A stretch of 64,000 nucleotides of DNA from Paraspadella gotoi (taxonomy: Eukaryota; Chaetognatha), in assembly GCA_051294375.1 (NCBI GenBank), contig CM119271.1, forward strand, positions 490,721 through 554,720, in the 5' to 3' direction. Each line of letters starts with the position of its first letter. The first letter of the stretch is position 1. Of the stretch, positions 49,101 through 58,400 are shown piece after piece. A model generated the notes under the pieces. The model was not told where the DNA came from, made no database searches, and saw nothing but the letters and a program-made list of their open reading frames with translations. The position numbers were made by a program, and so were the translations under genes.

Positions 49101-51634
49101 TGGGCGGAATTCTACGTGCGCAGTCTTATGTGGGCGCAATTTTACGTGGGCGGAATCCTACTGGGCGGAATCCCATGTGGGCGCAATCTTACGTGGGCGG
49201 AATACTATGGGTGCAATTCTATGTGGGCGCAATGCTACGTGGGTGCAATCCTTGGGTGCAATTTTATGGGCCCAATAATACGTGGGCCCAATCCTGCGAC
49301 TACCTTTTTTTTGCATAATTTATCATAATTCGAGGTTCTGATATGATAATAATGATTTACCAAATATTTTGGGTGGGACCGACGGACCGACAAAGTGAAT
49401 TATAGAGTTCGGAATCCTGCTTTGATAAGGGCAGATCCGACAAATAAATAGGAACTAAATAACTAATGAAAAATATGTTTAACTTTAAAATTTATTTTTC
49501 AAACTTAGTCTAATTCAATTTAATATATTAAAACTAATCTTGCAATTTTTCATACAAAATTAAAAGTTAATAAAATTATATTATTGATAAGCTTTTCTAG
49601 GATCCAATTATCTTTCAACTGATATTTAACATGACTTTTACCGTTTATGATGCTGAACACAACGAGCGGCACCATGAGAAGATGCAAGAGGCGAAGAAAG
49701 ACGTCGCCCCAGATTTTGATCCAGAAGAAAGTCGGTCCCTGCGAATAAGAGGAAAGGCGCGAGTTAGAGAAGAGGCTCGCGGCTGACGTTTAAGCTCGGG
49801 GATGAACGGGAGACCCGGGTTAGGGTTAGGGTTGGGGGAGAGGCCCGCGGGTAATGGGTATATTATGGCAATGGGGGGACATGTGTGATGCCCGGGGTGT
49901 AAGGCATCTCCCGACAGCTGGCGCTCAGGGCTTTGGACCTACAGTGACCAGTACAACCAGTACCATTGTACAATAGAGATAAATATAAACTTGAAAAATT
50001 ATGAATAATGATAATTAATAAATTAACCCATTTCCACTTGCACGATTCCATCGAAACTTTATATCTATCTCAATCATACACTTTCATAACCACACACAAA
50101 ATTTCATCCCAATCCATCCATCCGATCTTGGAGTTTAATGAAAAGGTGGGACGCACCTTCAGACAGACAGACAGTCGGACGGACATCGTTTTTTTGCTTA
50201 ATTTACCATAATATGATGTTCTGATGTGATAAAAATGATTTACTGACGAGATTCAGGGGTGGGACCGACGGACCGACAAATTGAATTACAGAGTCGGAAT
50301 CTGCTGATAAGCAGATCTGTGGATAAGGTGCAAAGTGGGCTGAAGATGACTATCCATAACTTCTATAACCCCCTCTAGCAGCCATGGAACGGGTCCTGGG
50401 CTTGGAACTAGGCTTGAAGGTTTGCCACACCACCAAGGAGGCTTACGGCTGCCCTCACGGTTTCATCAGGGTAGATACCGGGTTGGGATTGAACCTGGTA
50501 TCTTGTGGTCATGATCTGATGGCTTTACTCAATGAACCTAGGCAATGCCCGACTACAGATCCAACTAAAAATAATTAGCGAAAGACGAGTTTCATTTTTA
50601 GCAAGATCTACTAACCGAACATCAAATTATAAATAAATATGCAAAAAAATAGATGTCCGTCTGTCTGTCTGTCTGTCCATCCCACCTTAGCTTTAAACTA
50701 CAATTACTAATGAGTGGATAGGGCGATGGAGTTGAAATTTTTTGCTCGGGAATAGAATTGAGTTATTTATCTGGAAATAAAATTACAATTGAATAAGTTA
50801 AAATGAAAAAAAATGTCATTTTTTTCCAATTAATTTTATTTTTATATGAAATTTATTTTTATTTTTATATGAAATATAAATTAAGGCTGCTATAACGATC
50901 ACAACAACCACTGCAACTATGACGGAGCAGCGAATCTCTCTCTGGCTGGATGACTTAGAGTCAGGATCGGGATCGCCAAAAACGACGATGATAATTTGAA
51001 CGATGGATTAATTGTTTAGGATTTCGGTTAGGGATAAGGTTAGTTTAGTGGATAGATATTAGGGATTAGGGTTGGGATTAGGGATAGAGATTAGGGTCAT
51101 TTTTCCTGATGCTACTTTTGCAACAATAAAATTCTGACTTGCTGGGTGACTCAGCGAGAGAAAGAATTAAGCCTCCGTCAGGATCGGGATCGACAGAAAC
51201 GACGATAATTCGAACGATGGAGGAAGCAGTTACGATGGTGAGAGCGACGACAAAAGGAGTGGCGCATAAAGCGACGATAGAAGCAGAAAAAGATACAATT
51301 TTTTTTGGGTGTGTTTGAGTCCGCTGCTTCAGGAGCCGCAGCAAGGGGGCATCGATGGAAAAAAGTGCCCGGCTTTGTTTGCTCAAACTTGTTAAACTTC
51401 AAAACTATATTAATTCTGAAATTTGGGGCGCTTTTGGAAAATATGGACGGGTAAGTTAACGCTGGGTCAGGTAAGTCACCTCGATGTCCAGTTCCGCGCG
51501 ACGAAGAGGAAAGGCGACGACGAATCCGACGACGATTCCGACGAAAATCGAAATCAGCTGAAGATTCGATTTGAATTTGGCGCCGAAAGTCGATAGGTGG
51601 GCGTGGCAGCTCATGACGACGAAAAGTGATGAAT
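42903..51634 (-). CDS. SLC1-family (excitatory amino-acid transporter-like) protein, ten coding exons
   Basis: Membrane symporter of the glutamate/neutral amino-acid transporter fold. Coding exons on minus: 51614-51480 (the exon starts at 51634), 49738-49642, 46332-46228, 46025-45850, 45734-45683, 45499-45338, 44797-44602, 44227-44033, 43567-43430, 43059-42903. All join in phase; about 470 residues. Visible: hydrophobic TM1; WGDVFLRLLHLLMVPLV (TM2-3); an extracellular loop with glycosylation sequons N124 and N128; IMWTAPLGV (TM6); an HP1-like segment MQSSALTLP; TM7 NRDGS (341-345) where the family has NMDGT; HP2-like CGAAVPSSS; TM8 DRIRTGVNCVSH. The substrate-contact positions D420, R423 and N427 are kept, but the Na1-site Asp of the family is His431. 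The polar, Asn/Asp-rich tail ends NSVV. The exon 4 donor (AGG|GTCGGA) is weak. The AG at 51635-51636 suggests a 5' UTR intron, so the start at 51614 is probable but not proven. The substrate is unknown. Confidence 0.9.
43263..43336 (-). tRNA. tRNA-Asn (GTT)
   Basis: A 74-base cloverleaf. The acceptor GTCTCTG pairs with CAGGGAC (one T-G pair), the discriminator is G, the anticodon GTT is at 43300-43302 and the T-loop is GGTTCGAGCC. TTTT follows on the minus strand. It sits in the last intron of the SLC1-like gene, on the same strand. Confidence 0.95.
44210..44262 (-). repeat. 29-bp tandem duplication of the SLC1-like exon 8 acceptor
   Basis: Two copies of TTTTCCAG|CGCCCTCACC-TTACCCGCC in tandem, with acceptors at 44228-44229 and 44257-44258. 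Only the inner one keeps the reading frame. Confidence 0.85.
45140..45221 (+). tRNA. tRNA-Ser (GCT), second copy
   Basis: An 82-base near-identical copy of the minus-strand tRNA-Ser at 35979-36060. The differences are T at acceptor position 3 (a T-G pair with CCTCGTC) and one base in the anticodon arm. The anticodon GCT is at 45173-45175 and TTTT follows near 45234. It lies in an intron of the SLC1-like gene (exons 6-7), antisense to it. Confidence 0.93.
46085..46187 (+). repeat. Compound (GA)n-(GAAA)n-(GACA)n array
   Basis: Three successive motifs grading into one another, in SLC1-like intron 3, close to exon 3. Confidence 0.9.
46333..46560 (+). repeat. GATTTAGA-rich tandem array
   Basis: Degenerate units of about 50-60 bp (GAGATTTAGATTTAG.., GGATTTAGAGTCGAGACAC) starting at the exon 3 acceptor of the SLC1-like gene. 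The unit includes the exon edge sequence GAGTCGAGAC. Confidence 0.7.
46564..46850 (+). pseudogene. Fragment of a Penelope-like GIY-YIG endonuclease C-terminus
   Basis: An open frame reads through AIAEHSTLTGHQFREND, a hydrophobic/His segment and IREAIYIKALQPSLNRDEG, then FDLPPNYD. Such an arrangement (EH...TGH...REA..I....P.LNRD) is typical of the C-terminal endonuclease part of Penelope-like and related retroelements. The reverse transcriptase is absent and the frame continues past the domain into unrelated sequence, so it is a broken remnant inside SLC1-like intron 2, antisense to it. Confidence 0.55.
47280..47540 (+). repeat. Degenerate telomere-like tract
   Basis: CCTAACCCTAACCCAAGCTT-type sequence, then an inverted half (GATTAGGGTTGAGG, GGTTTAAGGTTAAGG). 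A similar tract of TTAGGG type lies at 44290-44560. Confidence 0.5.
48140..49445 (+). mobile_element. Helitron-like family C element, copy C5 (with giant inverted minisatellite)
   Basis: CGAAACTTC block at about 48230, GGACGGACGG at 48322, then an inverted minisatellite replaces the centre (48360-49300). TTTATCATAATTCGAGGTTC and GACGGACCGACAAAGTG follow, ending in a damaged CTGC..GCAGATCCGAC hairpin. Confidence 0.65.
48360..49300. repeat. Inverted minisatellite of 16-22 bp units inside family C copy C5
   Basis: 48360-48770 holds about 20 units of the AGGATTGCGCCCACGT type. 48838-49300 holds about 24 units of the reverse type (GTGGGCGCAATCCTA). The spacer, about 70 bp, is unrelated. Open frames through it are repeats of WAQSY- or GRN-like words, not a gene. 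Confidence 0.9.
50021..50315 (+). mobile_element. Helitron-like family C element, copy C6 (3' half)
   Basis: Contains CGAAACTTTATATC, (GACA)n near 50160-50175, ACCGACGGACCGACAAATTG and CTGCTGATAAGCAGATC. The hairpin runs directly into SINE B3, so the last bases are shared or overwritten. Confidence 0.6.
50325..50560 (-). mobile_element. tRNA-derived SINE-like family B, copy B3
   Basis: Reverse orientation: TGTGGATAAGG end, CAGCCATGGAACGGGTCCTG and GGTTGGGATTGAACCTGGTA (B box on minus). Inserted at the hairpin of family C copy C6. Confidence 0.6.
50640..50880 (-). mobile_element. Family C fragment
   Basis: On minus: GGTGGGAT(GGACA)n-type block, then an AAATTTC-like block, as in the CGAAACT region of family C. 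Diverged and lacking both ends. Confidence 0.35.
51030..51410 (-). repeat. Dispersed repeat family E, copy 2
   Basis: Inverse of 41530-41830. On minus its start carries AACAAGTTTGAGCAAAC, the family C 5' end, which ties family E to family C. In SLC1-like intron 1. Confidence 0.6.
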
Positions 51635-52675
51635 CTGGGGGAAACGATTATGCAGTCATGTTAAAAAAAATCGCGCCACTTTATATTAGACTTTATAAAT
51701 CACCCTATACTTGAATTTGTTAAAAAATTTAAAAGTAAATTTAAGTTTATGGAAAGATGATAAGTTTAGCAAAATTTTATAAAAATTGGGATATCCGTTT
51801 AGGAGCAGTGATTTTTTAAAATTAAGTACTTTACCGCAAAACTTAACATAAACAAATTGACTAATTTAAGATTAATATTTTTTTATTCTGATATTTTGCG
51901 TTCTTTGTAATAGATTAAAAATGAAAAAAATTATACTAGATATCCGGAAGGATAGATGGATAACCGGATTGATTAAATAAAATAAATAAAATACGATGAA
52001 AGACAGGTGAATAATTCTGAAGCTTTTAAATAAAAGTCCATCTGGTTTTGGAACACTCCTATCTCCTAAACCACTTGACCGATTGTAATAAAATTAAAAC
52101 ACATTAATTCTTTTTTCAAAAAACTTTTTTTTATTAGATAATTTTAAAAAATATATTTTTATAGAGCGTCTGAAAATTTAATTATTAAGTGACGCGTTTT
52201 TTTTCACATGTATGTCAGTCGGAAAAATGATTTATACATGTCGATTAGGGTGAAGTGAAAGTTTGGAATCAAAATTTAGCAGTTATATCTTGAAAACTAT
52301 TATATTAGTGAATACTAATCTATAGTTATTTTTCTTTTTTTATAAATATAGTAGCCCAGTCAGCTTATTTTGTATATAGTACTACCCTTATATAATGTCA
52401 AAATTTTAAAATGTTTTTTTTAATTCTAGAACAGATTCAGATTTCTTGTTAAAAGCTGATAAAAGAAAATATAAATCTTTTTCAAAAATCATTAAGTAGG
52501 TTAAAATTACAAAAAACTATATTTTTAAGCTTGAAATTAAAAATTGGCATCTTAAATATAGTTTTTTAGATTTTTGACCAACTTAATAAAACAATTTTTA
52601 AAAAAGAATTATACTTTCATTTATTAACTTTTTTGCAAGGAGTTCAAATCCGATCTTAAAATTTAAAAATTTGTA

Positions 52676-52945
52676 CTTAGGTTCTCCCCGCCTATAAGCA
52701 TGACACTTTAGGTTGTGACCCGGTGGCTCATTGAGTAAAGCCATCAGCTCATGACCACTAGGCACCGGGTTCAATCCCAACCCGGTATCTACCCTGTGGA
52801 AAGCGTGAGGGCGGCCGTAAGCCGCCTTAGGGGAATGGCTAAACCTCAAGCCTGATTCCAAGCCCAGGACCCGTTCCATGTCTGCTAGAGGGGGTTATAG
52901 AAGTTATGAATAGTCATCTTCTGCCCACTTAGCGCCTTATCCACA
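52676..52945 (+). mobile_element. tRNA-derived SINE-like family B, copy B4
   Basis: TTAGGTTCTCCCCGCCTATA start, GTGGCTCATTGAGTAAAG head, GGTTCAATCCC B box exactly on consensus, CCGTTCCATGTCTGCTAGAG body, CGCCTTATCCACA end. Confidence 0.7.
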
Positions 52946-53082
52946 CAGGTGAGCCCATCCTGTCGAGCATATTCCAACCTTCTGATTCCAGGCCCATGGA
53001 CGTGCTGAAGATTGCTCCCCTCCCTCCACTGGAAGCAGTGCAGGGTGGGTTACAATCTGGGGGGAATGTAGTCGGGCAGTGC

Positions 53083-53345
53083 TTAGGTTCACCCCGCCTA
53101 TAAGCATGACACTTTCAGTTGTGACCCGGTAGCTCATTGAGTAAAGCCATCAGCTCATGACCACTAGGTACCGGGTTTAATCCCAACCCGGTACCTACCC
53201 TGTGGGAAGAGTAAGGACGGCCGTAAGCCGCCTTGGGATCGTGGCAAGCCTGGTTCCAAGCCCAGGACCCGTTCCATGTCTGCTAGAGGGGGTTATAGAA
53301 ATTACGGAAAGTCATCTTCTGCCCACTTAGCGCCTTATCCACATA
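53083..53345 (+). mobile_element. tRNA-derived SINE-like family B, copy B5
   Basis: Same order as B4, with TTAGGTTCACCCCGCCTATA at the start and CGCCTTATCCACA at the end. About 140 bases separate it from B4. Confidence 0.7.
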
Positions 53346-53997
53346 TAATTAATTATTACTATATATAAATGTATCTCACTGGTGCCCACTAATGTAAGAA
53401 ATTAAAAAATAAATTTACCAAAGTATTTTTAATGGTTTTTATTTTCACGTTTTATATGCTAAATTTTAATTTTCAAAAATTTTATCATTTTCACATCACT
53501 CTAGTGTCGATTTGCGTCATAAACTTTTTAACTTTTGCGCGCACGGCAGAGAGAGAGAGAGAGAGAGAGAGTTTTTTTGAGGGTTTCTGAAAAAATAATC
53601 ATTACATTAGCATCTCATTCGTCAAAATTGACAAAACAGTTTATGTATTTAGCAGAATTTGAAAAAGTAAAAAGATAAACATTTTCTTATCGTGATTTAT
53701 TTATTTTTCTTTAAAAAAAAAAAACCACCAATAAGCCGGTTACAGGGTTAGGTCCATAAGTTGAAAAGATATTTGTTTTCAAAACGACAGATTCATTCTG
53801 TCCATCGATGAATATATTTCGACAAAATAGACATTTTTTTTTCGTTTGATATTCATCATAAAAGCGGGAATACAAAATATTTAAGACTATCGATAAATTT
53901 GTAACAGTGTGTTATTAAAAAAAAATTCTAAGATACTTTTCAAATTTAATTTATTATATTAATTTTAATTTTACTTTAATTTTTGTAAATTTTTTTT

Positions 53998-53999
<2 letters not shown>

Positions 54000-54044
<45 letters not shown>
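54000..54044 (+). repeat. (TC)n array
   Basis: Dinucleotide array about 90 bases before family C copy C7. Confidence 0.95.
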
Positions 54045-54047
<3 letters not shown>

Positions 54048-54131
54048 AAGCATCATTATCATTTTTAAATAAATAATGTACATTCAGCATCGGTTTTCGT
54101 AAAATCATTCAATCAGCTTTGGCGAGAAATA

Positions 54132-55070
54132 ACAAGTTTGAGCAAACAATGTCGGATCTGCCTACGATAATTAAGCGGTATAAGCTAATCCGATGATATA
54201 TCACGGGAATTTTTTTGTCTTTCAAATTGTGATCTTAACAGACCATACTCATCGTAACCGACTACTTAATAAATCTATTAAAAAATCTAGAAATCAAATG
54301 ATCTATCAATCATTACCAGTAGCCTCGCCAATACCAATTTGCATAATTTGATAATTTTGTATAATTTGGTCAACTTGCAAAATTTGGTCAACTTTCATAA
54401 TTTGGTCAACTTGCATAATTTTATCAACTTTCATAATTTGGTCAACTTGCATAATTTGATCAACTTGCATTATTTGGTCGACTGACTTAATTTTTTCAAC
54501 TTGCATAATTTGTTCAACTTCCAAAATGTGGTCAACTGGCATAATTTTTTCAACATGCAGAATTTGTTCAACTTGCAAAATGTGGTCAACTGGCATAATT
54601 TGATCAACTGGCATAATTTGGTAGACTGGCATAAATTGGTCATTTGACGTAATTTGGTCAACTGGCATAATTTGGCAGACTGGCATAATTTGGTCAATTG
54701 ATTTAATTTGGTCAACTGGCATAATTTGGACAACTGGCATAATTTGGACAACTTGCTTAAATTGGTCAACTGACATAATTTGCTCAAGTGGCATAATTGG
54801 GTCAACTAGCATAATTTTATTAACTGGCATAATTTGGTCAACTTGCAGAATTTGATCACTTAAATAATTTGGTCAACTGGCATAATATGGCCAACTTGCA
54901 ATCAAGCAATCAATCAATCAGAGAGAGAAATTTTGAAAAATAAAAATAAATGTGTCTTTTGGTTTTCTAAGTTTTCCAGCTTAATTGCATACTTTCCTAC
55001 TCACAACTAAAATTTAAATTCAATTTATTTATCTAATTTTTAATAAATATAATAATTATGAGCAAATATA
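54132..55070 (+). mobile_element. Family C 5' half with 18-bp minisatellite, copy C7
   Basis: AACAAGTTTGAGCAAAC start at 54132 and the same 5' interior as C3 up to the CGCCAATAC segment, then an 18-bp array (54335-54895) and a weak CCAGCTTAATTGCATACTTT block. No GACG block or terminal hairpin is present. Confidence 0.6.
54335..54895 (+). repeat. 18-bp minisatellite inside family C copy C7
   Basis: About 30 units of GGCATAATTTGGTCAACT. A 174-codon open frame on minus (IMPVDQ-type words) is a by-product of the 18-base period, since 18 is divisible by three. Confidence 0.9.
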
Positions 55071-55699
55071 AGGGTTTGAGCTGCTTCGACTTTCTGGGTG
55101 ACTTTCAAGATGGCGACGATTGTGGTTTCAAATATTGTTTGTTTATTACGAATTACGATTAAAAACAGTTCATAATTAGGCCGATTTTAATTAAATCATT
55201 AAAAAGTCCTTTAAATATAAACAATGGTCATAAACAAACGGTCTTAAAACCGTACGACGTTGGAGGAAACTGCCTCTAACTCGTAAACAATTCCTTGTAC
55301 ATAAAAATAATCGGTTTCACGTTTCTTCATCGTCTTCATAATCGTCGTCGCGTTCTCTCTCTCTCGAGAAACGGGGCAAAGTAAGAGGCCGACATCGAAT
55401 CCACAGCCGTCGGAAGTTGAAGCCCTTTTTCTCCCTCTACGGTGACGCCCACACGCAGATGGAATCGGAACCATCGGATGAAATCCACCGAGGTCTCTCT
55501 GATTGGATGAATCATCATTGAAACGGACCAATGAGAAGAGGGGCTTCATGCCAAGGGAAAACGATCCGATTATATTGTATAAATACTGGACCATTTTTTT
55601 ATTGAATCCATCTGTCTCAAATTCTGACACCGTCTTTGCTTATGACTTTTCTGAGAATAAAATCCACAATAAGAAAAAATACTTCAAGTAAATATGACA

Positions 55700-56000
55700 T
55701 TTGCTTTTTCCATTTAAACTCATTTCCACTCGCACGTTTCCAACGAAACTTTATATCCAGCTTAATCACACACTTTCCTACCCACGCACAAAATTTCATT
55801 CCAATCCAATCATCCAATCACGAGTAATTGGACAGTAACATTAACAGTAACATACAGAAAGACGAACTGACATCATTTTTTTTCCATAATTTATCATAAT
55901 TCGATGTTGACATGAAATTAGTTAATTTCCGACAAGAATGAGGGGGCGGACCGACGGACCGACAAAGTGGATTATAGAGTCGGGATCTGCTGATAATTAT
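55700..56000 (+). mobile_element. Helitron-like family C element, copy C8 (3' half)
   Basis: CGAAACTTTATATCC block, TTTATCATAATTCGATGTTG, GACCGACGGACCGACAAAGT and GTCGGGATCTGCTGATAATT. The last hairpin strand is lost. Confidence 0.6.
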
Positions 56001-56248
56001 TCCAATCAATTTTTTTTTCGTTTTAAAATCCGAATCGTTTATATTTAATTATATAAAATATTTTGGGCATTTGATTCCAATTTTCCGAGCCCTTTAACAG
56101 TCCGGGGCGTTGGAAGCCTACGGAACGATCAGAAAAACAATGCGGCTTATTTCTTGTATCAAACCTAAGATGCCTGTTTTGCGTATATTTCATACTTGTA
56201 TAGCCAAATGATCAAAGAAATTCATTGTGGCTTACACATTTGAACTTA

Positions 56249-56480
56249 CCGTTCTTCTGCGCGAGAGTTGCAAAAATGCGAAATGACTGTCGAGTATCGC
56301 TGGGTCCAGAACAGGAGACTGAAAACTCGTTTTAAAAACAGATAGACTGACCGGCGATGAATTAAGATCTTAAGGTAAGCGAAAAAAACAGGTCAGAAAA
56401 GCCACTTCAGTCTTCAGAGCGTCTTGGCGAGATTAAGCGAAGGCTCAGCTTCTTTGTGACGTCGTCGTCGTCGTCATGGT
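56249..56480 (-). promoter_or_regulatory. Candidate 5' UTR exon upstream of the SLC1-like gene
   Basis: A GC-richer stretch ending on minus in CAGAACG|GTAAGT, a consensus splice donor at about 56249. It contains only a short ATG-(ACG)n frame that stops quickly. The SLC1-like first coding exon opens at an acceptor-like CCCCCAG (51635-51641), so this could be its non-coding first exon. No transcript evidence is available. Confidence 0.3.
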
Positions 56481-57654
56481 TGGCGTCACACTTTTTTCTT
56501 ATGTAGTTTTGTCTGGGGCTTACAACTTTTTTTTTTAATAAAAACTACTACGAATTACGATATATTTTTTTAAAAGTGTGCGATCATAGTAAGTTAAAAG
56601 TTTTTTCATTTTTAAGATCTTTACAATTTTCATGTTTCATATGGAATCATATATTTTTGTTTTATTTCTTTTGCATTATGATTTACTGCAATATGCAAAT
56701 TACATTCTATAAATATAAAATTAGTATATAAAGTACTATAATTTAATTTACATATTGTAGTAAATCATATTTAAAAGAAAAATTTATACAAAAAATACTT
56801 GAATCAATAAGAAACATGTGATTTTAAAAGACCTTTTTGATGGGAAGTTATATCTAAATTTTTAATATCGATATAAATACACACACAAAAATTGTAAATA
56901 TTTCCAATTATAAACGGTTGTGACATTTTTTTGTCTTTCTTTAAATTATATATATATATATATATATGATTCGTCTAAAAAAACTTGTTCAGCTCTGCAG
57001 CGTTTATATAAGTGAGTATATTCTCTTAAGATGAGATAAGATGTTCAGTGTAAACAGTTTAACTATGAATGCGTATTTCATTAGTAACTTATTTGATAGA
57101 ATCTTGACTTGATTTGGCATAAGTGAAGAATGCTCGCTTACTATATAAACTAAGTCTTTAATATGTGTATAGCTAATTAACTTTGCCTGAAGTAAAAAAA
57201 TAAAAACATAATTAAACATTATTTATAGATCTTTATTATATTATGCTTAAACCTTAAACAAAATTTAACACTATTAAAGATTAACTGTTAAGAATATTAA
57301 TCTTAAGCTGATTGAGCTCTGATAAAGAGAAATAGACTGTAATAAAATAATGCGTCCCCAAAATCAAAATTAAGTAATGGTTAAACTTCTGAAAAAATAA
57401 AGGAATCCCTAAATATGAGCAAGTTAACTGTTTAAATAATAAAATGTTAAAGTATTATTATTAATTAATTAGTTAAAATATTACTATAACTTATGTTAAT
57501 CATTAGCATTGCTAAAGACTATATTTAGCTACTGGAAAACCGTAAAACAGAACTAATATTAAAAACCAAAATGAAAATAGACAAATTTAGATTTAATAAG
57601 ATTGAGAAATTCAATCTCATTTAAAATCCTCTTACAGTTGGACTTCTCTTTTTT

Positions 57655-57708
57655 TCTTTCTTTCTCTCTCTCTTTCTTTCTCTCTCTCTCTCTTTCTCTC
57701 TCTCATAC
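57655..57708 (+). repeat. (TC)n/(TTTC)n array
   Basis: Compound pyrimidine array, followed by three tandem ATGAATGACTATCATCACATCA units (57733-57810). Confidence 0.85.
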
Positions 57709-58254
57709 ACGCATTTGTTTTAATTACGATGAATGATTTATCGCGTCAATGAATGACTATCATCACATCAATGAATGATTATCATCACATCAATGAATGA
57801 CTATCATCGCATCAATTTTTTGTTTTTCTTTTTTTATTTCTTTATTTCCTCCTCTCGTCTGGCGAGAACACGAGAAATCTACAATCAAGTTATTCACCAG
57901 CATAATGTGGTAATTGTTAAAAGAGAATTAGATTCCTCCGACATTAGGAATGAACTGTGCCACAATTTATTTAGTGCTGTGAACCAACATAATATTAATT
58001 GTGAGAAGATAATGTTACATAGCCTATAGGTTAGGGCGTTTAAAAATAACAAAATATAACAAATCGAATAAGGTAAATAGCTCTTTTAGTGTAAACAAGT
58101 CTATAGAATTTGATGGTTATGACCATTTTTGGTGTGATTTTAGCTTTCTTGTCAAAAATGACGATTTTTTATTGTATAGTAAAATTGTCATAAAAAAAAA
58201 AACAATTATAAGTTATGATAAATCAAATTATTAAAACTTTTATTTTTCCAGCCA

Positions 58255-58400
58255 GCTTGGGTCAACCCCCCCCCCCCGCGAGCTGCACAAACAGTATCGA
58301 AGGATCGTGGAGGCGAAGCTGACTTTGAAGGCGCTGAAATGGAAGTCAGCTGTGCTGGCCAAGGAGGTGGTGGAAGTAGAGTTAACCGTTAACCGTTAAT
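58255..58400 (+). other. Unassigned coding-like segment
   Basis: After an acceptor-like TTTTCCAG and a poly-C run, a frame encodes an amphipathic stretch (ELHKQYRRIVEAK, then KWKSAVLAKEVVEVE). It has GC-richer codons than its flanks and is followed at once by GTTAACCGTTAACC repeats. It could be a lost transposon or exon remnant. No family is recognised. Confidence 0.25.

Noticed and set aside
48290-49328. Several overlapping frames with WAQSYVG/GRNPTW words on both strands
   Set aside because: By-products of the inverted minisatellite in copy C5.
54306-54830. 174-residue open frame on minus with repeating MPVDQI words
   Set aside because: Created by an 18-bp minisatellite whose period is a multiple of three; no start context, splice sites or domain.
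55244-55630. 128-residue and 60-residue overlapping frames on minus
   Set aside because: GC-richer, but with no recognised domain, no clear splice partners, and two frames equally open; not supported as a gene.
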